Shown: positions 1 to 7,796 of the stretch, in pieces | Position numbering within the stretch: the first letter of the stretch is position 1 | How the letters are laid out: every line of letters starts with the position of its first letter | Assembly (NCBI GenBank): GCA_035604475.1 | Contig: DATNIJ010000257.1 | Location: 1-10,035, forward strand | DNA: 10,035 nucleotides | Source: DASPPM01 sp035604475 | GTDB lineage: Bacteria; Pseudomonadota; Alphaproteobacteria; JACZXZ01 | Reading direction: 5' to 3' | Program-made: the position numbers and the translations under genes | Notes under the pieces: model-generated | What the model was told of the DNA's origin: nothing | What the model saw: the letters and a program-made list of their open reading frames with translations, nothing else | The model's database searches: none

Positions 1-3000
1 TCGCCATCGGCGGCGGCAGGCTCGCCCAGCGTGCGAGGGCCGGCGATGCCAGCCATAGAAGGACGAACGGCGCCGCGAACGGCCAAGCGCCCGGCCGCCC
101 CCAGGCGACGACAATCGCCGCCATGGCGGCAAGGACCACGGCTCCTGCCATCTGCCGATAAAAGCCAGCGATGGCGAGGCGCGAGTCGATCTTCGATTGG
201 GCGGCAGTGACCCATTCGAGCAGATTTCGATGCGATAAGAGCACGCGAAACAGCGTGCGCACGACCGCATCGGCCATCAACCAAGCCTGATGCGCCAGCA
301 ATGTCGCCTGGAGCGTGATCTGCAACAGTGCGAGCTTGAGATCTCCGACGATTGCGAGGAGGTGGCTGCGTTTGGAGATGCCGCTTCGTCGTGGCACGAT
401 GCCGGCAAAGAGCGGGAGGAGAGCGGGCGTCGCGATCGTCGCGAGGACGAACCCGGTCCAAATCGGCGCGGAGGCTGAAGGAATCGCCCAGCCCGCCAGC
501 AATGCCAGGAAGCTGGTTGGCGCTGCCAGCGTTCGGCGCAGATTGTCAATCATCTTCCAGCGGCCGACGAGCGGGATCGCAGCGTGTCGGCGATCAGCCG
601 TGGACGTTCGTCCGCGGCCTACAATCCAGGGCAGCAACTGCCAATCACCGCGCGCCCAGCGATGCTGGCGGGCGGCAACGACGTCGTAGCGTGATGGAAA
701 TTCCTCGATGAGCTCGATGTCGGAGGCCAGCCCGGCGCGGGCGAAGAGTCCCTCGTAGAGATCGTGGCTCAAGAGCGTGTCGTCCGGAATTCTCCCTTTG
801 AGTGCGGCTTCAAAGGCGTCCACATCGTAGATACCCTTCCCGGAGTACGAACCCTCGCCGAAGAGGTCCTGGTACACGTCCGAACTTGCGAAAGCGTAGG
901 GGTCCATGCCGCCTGGGCTGGAGAAGACGCGTTGGAACAGCGATCCCTCGCGACCGGTCGGGAGGGACGGCGTGACGCGAGGCTGCAGCACGGCGTGCCC
1001 CTCGACGACGCGGCGGGAGCGCGGATCGAAGGTCGGGCGATTGAGCGGGTGAGCCATCTTGCCGACCAGCCGCTTGGCGGCTCCCCTCGGCAGGCGCGTA
1101 TCGCCATCGAGGGTGACGACGTAGCGGACGCCGTCGGGCACGATCGGCGGGAGCCCGTCGGGCGCCACGAAAGTCGTGTCGCGTGCGCCGCGCAGCAATC
1201 GGTTGAGCTCGTGCAGCTTGCCGCGCTTGCGCTCCCACCCGATCCACTTTCCCTCGCTTTGGTCCCACTTTCGTCGGCGATGGAGCAGGAGAAACCGATC
1301 GCCGTCCGCCGGCGGTTCATGGCGGCGGTTCAGTTGCGCGATGCCTTCAATCGCCGCTTCGAGCAGCTCTTCGTCGCCCGGCGCGTGCTCCGTGGCAGCG
1401 TCTGTCCAATCCGAGAGCAAGGCGAAGCGGATGTCGCCGTCCGGGCTCGCGAGATGATGGACCTCCAGGCGCTCGATCTGCTCCGCGAGAGCGTCGCGCG
1501 TCGTCAGCAAGGTTGGTATCACGATCATCGTCCGCAGCTGCGGCGGTATGCCGCCGTGTAATTCCAGACCCGGCAGTATTGTCGCGCTGAAGCGAGTCGC
1601 CGCCCCGCGATTGACGAGGGCCATGGCTGCTTCCGACGCGGGGATCAGTGCTGCGAGAGCGAGCGCGCCAAGCACCGTACCGGTTTCGGACGCAGTACCC
1701 CAGATCAATGTCGCCGCAACGATGGCCGCGGTCATGATCGCGATCATCCCGAGATAGCCCGAGATCCCGACGGCTGCGTTGGCCCTGACGAGCCATTGCT
1801 TCATGGGAACGCGGAACCCGAGCGTCCTCTCGAAGCCCTGGCGGCCCTGCGCAATGAGGTAGTACCCGGGGTCCTCCTGCCGCGCGGTCGCGGTATCGCC
1901 GTCGCCTTCCCGCCCGTCACGGGCACGCCCTGCGGCTAGAAGCGCTGATCGAGCGACCTCGAGCTCCGAGCGCGTCGAGCCGCGCGCCAGCTCTTCGATC
2001 GCGCGTCGGTAGAGATCTCTTGTGGGAAAATCCAAGTCGGCGAAATTGCTGTCGGCACGCAACAGCTCGTCGACAAGGCTCATGCTTTCGAACATCTCCG
2101 CCCAATCGACGGCGGAAATGAAGCGCATGCTCGTGATGACATTGCGGATCGTGACGTTCGTCGCGCCCTGCCATTGCAGCTCCACTCGAACGATCTCGTC
2201 GGCGCTGGTCTCTTGATCGGCCAGGCGCTCGTCGAGCCACAACAAGGCCGGCGTCACCTTCGGATCCTGATCGCGCAGCCGATGAACGAGCTGTACCGCG
2301 AAGGCCCGTGAAAAATTCGTCTTGTTCATCCCGGCGAGGACCGCCGCCACCGGGTCCGCTTCGCGTTCAGCGGCGCCCAATAGCCCATCGGCCAGGATGT
2401 CGGCCTCCTCTCGTGCCGCTCGTCGGTCCACTATTCCGTCGGCCAAACGCCGCAAGTTCTCCACGAGCACGATCCGCAGCGTGATCGCGACCGCCCAGAG
2501 CTCGCCGATCGTGAGGGGCTGCACTCGCTGGTAGGCGCGCACGAAGCGACACAACATCTCCGAGTCGTATCGGCTGTCCGTATGCGCGACGAAGGCCCAG
2601 GCGAGGCCGAACACGCGCGGATAGCCTTCCAGCGGGCCTTCCGCGAGCTTGGGAAGTTGGCGGTAGAAGCCGGCCGGGAGATCGTCCTTGATCTCGCGGA
2701 TCTGCTCGTCGATGACGTGATAATTGTCGATCAGCCACTCGGCCGCCGGCGTGATCGGATGGTCGTCGTCGGTCGCCTGCGCCAGCGTGCGATAGGCATC
2801 GAGCAGAACCTTGCTATTGTCCCGTAGCCGGGCAACGAGCGAGTGCCCGGCCTCCGGTCTTTGCGTGACCCGTTGCGCGGCCGCGAGGCTCTCCGCATGT
2901 TGCTCGAGACGCTCGATGCTGAAGAGCTCGGCGCGGATAGGCGCTTGGCTCGCCCAGAGAGCGCGCGCCGATCTCGCAGTGCGCAGGCGAAGAATGGACA

Positions 3001-3001
3001 G
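1..3001 (-). CDS. ndvB: Cyclic beta-1,2-glucan synthase (GT84), N-terminal part; runs off the left edge
   Basis: Membrane glycosyltransferase of the NdvB/ChvB family, which builds cyclic beta-1,2-glucan from UDP-glucose at the inner membrane. About 1000 codons are present without a stop. Numbering from a CTG at 2999-3001: the N-terminal block PIRAELFSIERLEQH at ~21-35; GPLEGYPRV at ~123; the QLVHRLRDQDP and ITSMRFISAVDWAEMFES regions at ~225-310; membrane segments at ~408-460. The GT84 catalytic region follows: MIVIPTLL at ~490, FALLSDWTDA at ~528, GWERKRGKLHELNRLLRG, the DGDT metal/donor motif at ~632, and QHRWARGDWQ (QxxRW motif) at ~779. More hydrophobic segments lie at ~825-865 and ~945-990. 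The glucoamylase-like and GH94 parts of the family would lie beyond the edge. The start is a problem: a TAG lies at 3005-3007, and the first in-frame ATG, GTG or TTG is a GTG at 2612-2614, ~130 codons into conserved sequence. CTG 2999-3001, with GGAAAGG ten bases upstream, is my best guess. The family call is firm; the start is not. Confidence 0.92.
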   Translation of the reverse strand, partial: MSILRLRTARSARALWASQAPIRAELFSIERLEQHAESLAAAQRVTQRPEAGHSLVARLRDNSKVLLDAYRTLAQATDDDHPITPAAEWLIDNYHVIDEQIREIKDDLPAGFYRQLPKLAEGPLEGYPRVFGLAWAFVAHTDSRYDSEMLCRFVRAYQRVQPLTIGELWAVAITLRIVLVENLRRLADGIVDRRAAREEADILADGLLGAAEREADPVAAVLAGMNKTNFSRAFAVQLVHRLRDQDPKVTPALLWLDERLADQETSADEIVRVELQWQGATNVTIRNVITSMRFISAVDWAEMFESMSLVDELLRADSNFADLDFPTRDLYRRAIEELARGSTRSELEVARSALLAAGRARDGREGDGDTATARQEDPGYYLIAQGRQGFERTLGFRVPMKQWLVRANAAVGISGYLGMIAIMTAAIVAATLIWGTASETGTVLGALALAALIPASEAAMALVNRGAATRFSATILPGLELHGGIPPQLRTMIVIPTLLTTRDALAEQIERLEVHHLASPDGDIRFALLSDWTDAATEHAPGDEELLEAAIEGIAQLNRRHEPPADGDRFLLLHRRRKWDQSEGKWIGWERKRGKLHELNRLLRGARDTTFVAPDGLPPIVPDGVRYVVTLDGDTRLPRGAAKRLVGKMAHPLNRPTFDPRSRRVVEGHAVLQPRVTPSLPTGREGSLFQRVFSSPGGMDPYAFASSDVYQDLFGEGSYSGKGIYDVDAFEAALKGRIPDDTLLSHDLYEGLFARAGLASDIELIEEFPSRYDVVAARQHRWARGDWQLLPWIVGRGRTSTADRRHAAIPLVGRWKMIDNLRRTLAAPTSFLALLAGWAIPSASAPIWTGFVLATIATPALLPLFAGIVPRRSGISKRSHLLAIVGDLKLALLQITLQATLLAHQAWLMADAVVRTLFRVLLSHRNLLEWVTAAQSKIDSRLAIAGFYRQMAGAVVLAAMAAIVVAWGRPGAWPFAAPFVLLWLASPALARWASLPPPMA

Positions 3002-3007
3002 CTGCTA

Positions 3008-3443
3008 CTTGCCTTTCCACTTCGGCAACGCCGGGATCGAGCACTTGGGCGGGACTATCGATAGAGGGAATAGGCCGACGATAGTCCGTCCGAATGGCTC
3101 GATTTTCCTCGCGCGGCGCGGCCGTGCATTACGAGAGGGCAAATTCGACCGCTGACACGCGTGACTATTGCCAGCGCAAGAACAATCAGCATAGCACGCG
3201 CGGGACTCAATCGGGTAGGCAAAGCGAAATTCCATGCGCAGGAGTATCCTGGTTCTGAAATTCTCGACATCAGGAAAACACTTGCGAGGCGCCCGAAGGG
3301 CGCCGAAGCAATCCAGAAAGGGTCTCGCGCCCGGCGCGCTGCCCCGGCGTACGCCGGGGTTCGCTGCGCTCGCAATGACGTTATTTCCGGGTGAGACGAG
3401 CCTACGGATCGGGACATTGCGGCGGACGGCGCGTGCGTCACGG
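3008..3443. other. Intergenic gap between pncB and the GT84 gene
   Basis: This 436-base stretch has no convincing gene. It holds a hairpin repeat element (about 3280-3380, listed separately), a 76-codon minus-strand frame (3005-3235) with cysteine-rich, non-family-like content that ends at the TAG just before the GT84 frame, and whatever promoter drives the GT84 gene. I could not find a convincing -35/-10 pair, sigma-54 site or FNR box here. Confidence 0.6.
3280..3380. repeat. Intergenic palindromic repeat element, possible bidirectional terminator
   Basis: The ends carry TTGCGAG (3282-3288) and its inverse CTCGCAA (3369-3375). Inside are a hairpin GGCGCCC-GAA-GGGCGCC (3288-3304), the string GAAGCAATCCAGAAAG, and a perfect 18-base palindrome CCCCGGCGTACGCCGGGG (3342-3359). 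From memory, strings of the type TTGCGAGCGAAGCGAAGCAATCCAG belong to a dispersed intergenic repeat in Rhizobiales; this has not been checked here. It lies downstream of the pncB stop. Read on the minus strand, the 7-bp hairpin is followed after a few bases by a short T run, so it may end pncB transcription. Confidence 0.6.
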
Positions 3444-4805
3444 CTACCGCAGCTGCGCCGCCGCGATGCGGCGATCGACCTCGGCCGCGAGCGCCTGGAG
3501 CGCCGGTGCTACGGTAACGGGGTAGCTCGAGGGGCGGAGCTCTTTGAGTGCGGTGGGCAGGCGGGCCAATTCGGCGGCGGCGTGGCGGCACGCGTCTGCC
3601 AGCGTGGGCAGCTCCAGCACGCGCTTGCCTTGCCGCATGGCCGGGCGCAGGAGAGGCTCGCCGGGCTGGGCGTCGCCTGCGAGTGTCAAGATGTCGCCCG
3701 CTATCCTTCCGTCCTCCCCCGTTTGACGATAGACCTGCTTGCGCCCGGGCCAGGTCGCCTTGCCTTCGGAATGCTTGCGTCTTGCCAGGCCCGCATATTC
3801 CTGCAGCTTGTAAGCGCAATCGAGCGCCGGTGCGTCCGAGGAGGTGGTGAGCGCGGTGCCGATGCCATAGCCGTCGATGGGTGCCGCCTCGCGCGCATGG
3901 CGCGCTAGGATCGTCTCATCGAGGCCGCCGCTGGCAAAGATGATCACCTCGGCGAGCCCGCCCGCATCGAGAATGCGGCGCACCTTGCGCGCGTGCGCGG
4001 CGAGATCCCCGCTGTCGATGCGCACGCCGCGCACGCGGATGCCGTCCTTGGCGAGTCTCGGCGCGAGCGAGACCACCTTCTCGGCCGCTTTCTCGGTGTC
4101 GTAGGTGTCGATGAGCAGCACGAGATTAGCAGGCCGCGCGCGCGCGAAGGCCTCGAAGGCGGCCTCCTCGCTCTCGTGCGCCTGGACGAAGGAATGGGCC
4201 ATGGTCCCGGAGACGGGGATATCGAAGAGTGCCCCCGCCAAGGTCGTGGCGGTCGCATCGAAGCCGGCGAGGTAGCTCGCGCGCGCGGCCAGCACGCCCG
4301 CCTCGGCCCCATGCGCGCGCCTGAGCCCGAAGTCGACGAGCTGCTTGCCGGGGGCCGCGAGCACCATGCGCGCCGCCTTGGACGCGACCACGGTCTCGAA
4401 GTGCGCGAGATTGATGATGCGCGTCTCCACCAGCTGCGCCTCGGGCAGCGGAGCCGTCACGCGCAGTAGCGGCTCATCGGGGAAGAACACCGTACCTTCG
4501 GGCAGTGCGTCGAGGTCGCCCGTGAAGCTGAGACCGGCGAGCCGCTCGAGAAACGAGTCCTCGAAACGCCGGGTGGAGGCGAGCCAATCGAGCTCGGCGG
4601 CACTCACCCGCAGGCTCTCGAGGAACTCGACCACTTGAACGAGCCCGGCGGCCATGAGAAAGCCGCGCCTCTGCGGCAGCTTGCGCACGAAGAGCTCGAA
4701 GGCGGCCGTTTCCGTCAGGCCATGGGCGAAATAGGCCTGCAGCATCGTCAATTGATAGAGGTCCGTGAGCAGAATGCCGGTCGGAGGCAGGTCTGGCCTT
4801 CTCAT
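3444..4805 (-). CDS. pncB: Nicotinate phosphoribosyltransferase
   Basis: Cytosolic enzyme of the Preiss-Handler NAD salvage pathway. It joins nicotinate to PRPP, with ATP hydrolysis, to give nicotinate mononucleotide. The 453-residue length fits the family. Visible motifs: TDLYQLTM at 14-21 (family N-terminus), DFGLRRAHG at 158-166, SGTMAHSF at 199-206 with the histidine (204) expected to be phosphorylated, LLIDTYDT at 230-237, and RIDSGDL at 262-268 in the phosphate-binding region. The ATG at 4803-4805 was chosen because TDLYQLTM begins 13 residues later and a GAGG lies about ten bases upstream; the frame stays open far upstream, but only as a shadow of the HhH gene. It is the last gene of the BON-M50-HhH-pncB run, 62 bases after the HhH stop, with the repeat element behind it. 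Placement at the end of a putatively FNR-controlled operon suggests NAD pool maintenance under low oxygen (inference). Confidence 0.96.
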   Translation of the reverse strand: MRRPDLPPTGILLTDLYQLTMLQAYFAHGLTETAAFELFVRKLPQRRGFLMAAGLVQVVEFLESLRVSAAELDWLASTRRFEDSFLERLAGLSFTGDLDALPEGTVFFPDEPLLRVTAPLPEAQLVETRIINLAHFETVVASKAARMVLAAPGKQLVDFGLRRAHGAEAGVLAARASYLAGFDATATTLAGALFDIPVSGTMAHSFVQAHESEEAAFEAFARARPANLVLLIDTYDTEKAAEKVVSLAPRLAKDGIRVRGVRIDSGDLAAHARKVRRILDAGGLAEVIIFASGGLDETILARHAREAAPIDGYGIGTALTTSSDAPALDCAYKLQEYAGLARRKHSEGKATWPGRKQVYRQTGEDGRIAGDILTLAGDAQPGEPLLRPAMRQGKRVLELPTLADACRHAAAELARLPTALKELRPSSYPVTVAPALQALAAEVDRRIAAAQLR

Positions 4806-4867
4806 CGGATTTGCGCCTCGCGCGCTCGCGATACCGCCGGGGCCGGAGGGGGACGCTCGAGCGGCCG

Positions 4868-5803
4868 TCAAGCCCGCTCGGCGGTCTTGGACCGGCTCCA
4901 GGACGGCCTTTCGAGGAGGGCACGGCACTCCGCTTCGCGCCCGCGTACGACGCGCAGGCCCAAAAGGGGCCCGTGGGTCTCGGTGACGATGGTGCGCTGC
5001 CCTTCGGCTTGATTGTCCCGATAAAAATAGATCACCACCCAATCGCGCGTCTTGTTCAGCTCGTGGGCGCGCGCGGTGTTGGAGTAAAGGGCGGTGAAAT
5101 GCCACTCGCCGCGCTCGGCGTGGAGGATGGGGAGCCAAGCCTCGGCGGCGGGATTGAAGCGCTTGGGGGCGATCTTGGGCAGGCGGTCCGCGGCGGCGAG
5201 CTCGCGGTATTCCCGGTCGACGTCGATGAGGAGTGCCACATCGGGCTCCACGAGCGGCCTCGGGGGTACTGTGCGCACGCGCTGCAGCATGCTCGACAGC
5301 AGGCTGCGAATCGCGGCCACCCGACGGGCAGCCATGCCCGGGACGCTTTCGAGCCGCCCATCGTGCGCGGCCAGCTCGAGCGCCTCGAGCGTGTCGATGT
5401 GGAGACGCTCGTGAATGCGGCGCGCGAGCTCCGGGCCGACGCCAGCGATGGTCTGGAAGAGATGCTCGGGATCGGAGGCGCCGCGCAGACGCTCGAGCTG
5501 AACCCAACGGCCGCTGCGCAGGATCTCCTCGATCGCCGAGGCGAGCGACACGCCGATGCCGGGAAGCGCCAGCAGCCCGCGGTGCCCCTCCGCTTCGGCG
5601 ATCGCGCGCACGTCGCGCCCGAGCCGCTTCAGCGACTGGCCGGCGCGGCGGTAGGCGCCGACGCGAAACGGCGAGGCGCCTTGCTGGGCAAGCAGCGTTG
5701 CCGCCTGCTCGAAGAGCTCCGCAATCTGCGCGTTGGTGACGGCCGGCTCGGCGGAGGCACTGCCGGCGGCTGGTGCCGTCGGCGCGGGCTCTCCCGGGCT
5801 CAC
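4868..5803 (-). CDS. PolX-like helix-hairpin-helix protein lacking the polymerase domain
   Basis: A 311-residue protein. After a Pro/Ala-rich leader (1-22), residues 23-175 resemble the N-terminal DNA-binding part of family X DNA polymerases: TNAQIAELFEQAATLL and SPFRVGAYRRAGQSL (8-kDa-like helices), then hairpin motifs LPGIGVSLASAIEEIL (80-95), IAGVGPELARRIHERL (119-134) and VPGMAARRVAAIRSLL (154-169). The expected nucleotidyltransferase palm and PHP nuclease domains are absent. In their place is a ~130-residue domain with RFNPAAEAWLPILHAERGEW (215-234), FTALYSNTARAHELNKTRDW and VVIYFYRD, whose function I do not know. It probably binds DNA; no catalytic activity can be claimed. The start GTG at 5801-5803 overlaps the TGA of the M50 gene (GTGA), which indicates translational coupling. 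It is followed 62 bases later by pncB. The role is unknown; DNA protection or repair under stress is a guess from the fold and neighbours. Confidence 0.86.
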   Translation of the reverse strand: MSPGEPAPTAPAAGSASAEPAVTNAQIAELFEQAATLLAQQGASPFRVGAYRRAGQSLKRLGRDVRAIAEAEGHRGLLALPGIGVSLASAIEEILRSGRWVQLERLRGASDPEHLFQTIAGVGPELARRIHERLHIDTLEALELAAHDGRLESVPGMAARRVAAIRSLLSSMLQRVRTVPPRPLVEPDVALLIDVDREYRELAAADRLPKIAPKRFNPAAEAWLPILHAERGEWHFTALYSNTARAHELNKTRDWVVIYFYRDNQAEGQRTIVTETHGPLLGLRVVRGREAECRALLERPSWSRSKTAERA

Positions 5804-6984
5804 GGCGTCTGCCCCTCGAGCTCGATCCTGAGCGAGAGAATGGCGAGCAGGTCCTTGAGCGCCAAGATGCCGACCAGCCGGCCGCGCTCGGTCACCAAGA
5901 GCCGGCCACGGCCGGAGCGGGTCATGAGCGAGAGCGCCTTGGCGGCATCGGTCTCGGCATCGACCGTGTTGACGTCCGAAGAGGGCTCGGCGATCTCGGC
6001 CACCGTGCGATGCGGCCAGCTCTCGCGGGGCGTCGCCTTGAGCTGGCGCACGCCGACGCTGCCGATCAGCCTTTCGCCGTCGACGACGGGAAACTGCTCG
6101 TGATGGTGGGCGTAGACGTAGTCCTCTACGAGCGCTTGCAGGGTGATGCCGGGCGGCACGGTAACCGGATCGCGGGTCATGAAGCGGCGCACGGGTGCGC
6201 CCGCCAGCATCCCCCGCGTGAGGATATCCATGTACGAGCCCCGTGCGGCGTTGCGCAGGAACATGCCGATGAGAAACCACCACATGCCGGCGATGAAATT
6301 CCCCGTCACGACCTGGAGCACGCCCATCCCCATGAGGAGGAGCGCGAAGGCGCCGCCGGCGCGGGCGGCGGAGCGGGTGGCCCCGACGATATCGCCCCTG
6401 CGCCACCAAAGGGCTGCGCGCAGCACTCTGCCGCCATCAAGCGGATAGGCCGGAACGAGATTGAAGACGGCCAAGACCGCATTGATCAGCGCAAGGTAGC
6501 GCACCACCGCCGTCACGGGCTCCGGCACGCCGGCCGCAGCACCCAGGCCGGAGAGCGCCCAGGCAAGAAGCGCCAGCAGGATGCTGGCCGCGGGTCCGGC
6601 GAGCGCCATCCAGAATTCGGCCTTGGCACTCGGCGGCTCGTCGCTCATCTCGGCGACGCCGCCGAAGATGAAGAGCGTGATGCCGCGGATGGGCAGGCCG
6701 TAACGGCGCGCCACCAGCGAATGGCTGAGCTCGTGGAAGATGAGCGAGAAGAAGAGGCCGATCGTTCCGGCAACCCCCATCCACCAGTAGGTGGCGCGAT
6801 CGAGTCCCGGAAGCTGCGGCGGAAAGACGGCACTGGCGAGCGACCACGTCACCAGGAGGGCGAGAAAGACCAGGCTGATGTCGACCCGGACCTTGAAGCC
6901 GAACAGGCTGAAAAGCGTGAAGCGGTGTCCGCGCCAGGCGTCTTTAGCCGATGGGTCGCCGCGTGCGGTGCCTTCGCGCGCCAT
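5800..6984 (-). CDS. Site-2 protease family protein (M50) with C-terminal CBS pair
   Basis: Intramembrane zinc metalloprotease of peptidase family M50, 394 residues. Hydrophobic segments lie at ~35-55, ~66-84, ~128-148, ~160-178 and ~211-243. The zinc site is HELSH (84-88), within the HExxH motif, and the second metal-ligand motif NLVPAYPLDGGRVLR (175-189) supplies Asp183. Two CBS domains follow, at ~264-325 (RFMTRDPVTVPPG start) and ~327-385 (ending GRLVGILALKDLLAIL). Such tandem CBS modules usually bind adenosyl nucleotides and would face the cytoplasm as a sensor of energy state. The architecture matches Mycobacterium Rv2625c/Rip3. The ATG at 6982-6984 lies six bases after the BON stop; no strong ribosome site is seen, so coupling is likely. 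The substrate is unknown; anti-sigma factors or misfolded membrane proteins are family precedents, not evidence from here. All catalytic motifs are intact. Confidence 0.95.
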   Translation of the reverse strand: MAREGTARGDPSAKDAWRGHRFTLFSLFGFKVRVDISLVFLALLVTWSLASAVFPPQLPGLDRATYWWMGVAGTIGLFFSLIFHELSHSLVARRYGLPIRGITLFIFGGVAEMSDEPPSAKAEFWMALAGPAASILLALLAWALSGLGAAAGVPEPVTAVVRYLALINAVLAVFNLVPAYPLDGGRVLRAALWWRRGDIVGATRSAARAGGAFALLLMGMGVLQVVTGNFIAGMWWFLIGMFLRNAARGSYMDILTRGMLAGAPVRRFMTRDPVTVPPGITLQALVEDYVYAHHHEQFPVVDGERLIGSVGVRQLKATPRESWPHRTVAEIAEPSSDVNTVDAETDAAKALSLMTRSGRGRLLVTERGRLVGILALKDLLAILSLRIELEGQTP

Positions 6985-6990
6985 AGGGCA

Positions 6991-7713
6991 CTACCGGTGG
7001 ACTTGAATGCGGTTGATCACCTTGTCGACCCCGAAGACGGACCAGGCGTCGAGCTCCGCCATGTGGCACTCGGACTCGCTCGGGACCAGCCCGGAGAGCA
7101 TGACGGAAGTCATATGCGAGCGGACGCGGATTTGCGCGTCGTTGACGAAGGGATCCTTCTCGAGCACGACGCGTACCGCGTCCGTAAGAGCGGCCTCGCT
7201 TTCGGCCTCGGGCGGGTCGACGGCAAGCCCGTTCACCACATCGCGCACGCCAGGCACCCACCAGACGAGCGCGCCCGCAAGGCGCTTCTCGACGAGCCCG
7301 GGCACGCTTCCGGTGAGCGTCACGACGCCCTCGTGGACCTCGCTGGTGATCTCGGCGCTGACACCGGGCGGCTGGCGCACCGTCCGCCGCTGTTCCCGGT
7401 CGATTTCGCCGATCGCCATATCGGCAAAGGCGGGCTCGCCGAGAAGGGCTTCGCGCACGTGGTCGCGGATCTCGCGGTCGCCCATGTGCGTTGCGGGACG
7501 CACGTGGAGCCGGTCCACGATCCCCTCGACACCGGGCACGCTTGCCGCCGCTTCCAGGCAAAGCTTTTTCTTCGCGATGTCCGCGACCTCGCCCTCGATC
7601 GTCAAGGCTCCATCCGCATAGCCGAGCTTGATCGAATGGTCATGCGACTCGATCGCCGGCACGCTTTTGATGGCGGCACGCACGCGTTCGAGAATGTGCT
7701 CTCTTTCGGACAT
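6991..7713 (-). CDS. Protein with three BON domains
   Basis: A 240-residue protein made of three BON repeats at ~5-72, ~78-165 and ~172-239. Each ends in the typical pattern of a Gly-turn, two strands and 'VPGV..VVN/IVDRL' (for example SVPGVEGIVDRLHV at 58-71 and WVPGVRDVVNGLAV at 152-165). BON domains bind phospholipid or associate with membranes, and are found in OsmY and in stress-linked proteins. There is no signal peptide, so unlike OsmY it is probably cytoplasmic or on the inner face of the membrane. The ATG at 7711-7713 was chosen because the first BON domain begins a few residues later; an upstream in-frame TTG (7759-7761) would add 16 residues of non-BON sequence. Neither start has a good ribosome site. 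It is the first gene of the run with M50-CBS (six-base gap), HhH and pncB. Confidence 0.9.
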   Translation of the reverse strand: MSEREHILERVRAAIKSVPAIESHDHSIKLGYADGALTIEGEVADIAKKKLCLEAAASVPGVEGIVDRLHVRPATHMGDREIRDHVREALLGEPAFADMAIGEIDREQRRTVRQPPGVSAEITSEVHEGVVTLTGSVPGLVEKRLAGALVWWVPGVRDVVNGLAVDPPEAESEAALTDAVRVVLEKDPFVNDAQIRVRSHMTSVMLSGLVPSESECHMAELDAWSVFGVDKVINRIQVHR

Positions 7714-7747
7714 GTGATTAGTCGAGCACGAGTGCGGGCCCGCCGCA

Positions 7748-7761
7748 TTGACGTAGCTCAA
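7748..7761 (-). promoter_or_regulatory. Possible CRP/FNR-family half-site palindrome before the BON gene
   Basis: TTGACGTAGCTCAA has the TTGA-N6-TCAA core of FNR/CRP-superfamily operators, but not the T/A at the inner positions of the FNR consensus. Its centre is about 41 bases from the BON start codon, and ACTAAT (7717-7722) could serve as a -10. If used, transcription would begin almost at the ATG and give a leaderless message. That would fit the absence of a ribosome site, but remains weak evidence. Confidence 0.3.
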
Positions 7762-7796
7762 CCTGTCTTAAGCGGTCCCTTGGGCGTGCGGGCTTC

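Noticed and set aside
764..1561. 265-codon plus-strand frame
   Set aside because: Antisense to the GT84 catalytic region, whose minus-strand translation carries the DGDT and WERKRGKLHELN motifs.
3055..3819. 254-codon minus-strand frame across the end of pncB and the following gap
   Set aside because: It overlaps pncB in another frame, reads through the hairpin repeat, and its Arg/Ala/Pro/Gly-rich sequence resembles no family.
4811..6103. 430-codon open frame on the plus strand
   Set aside because: Antisense to the HhH and M50 genes; its openness follows from GC-rich codon bias.
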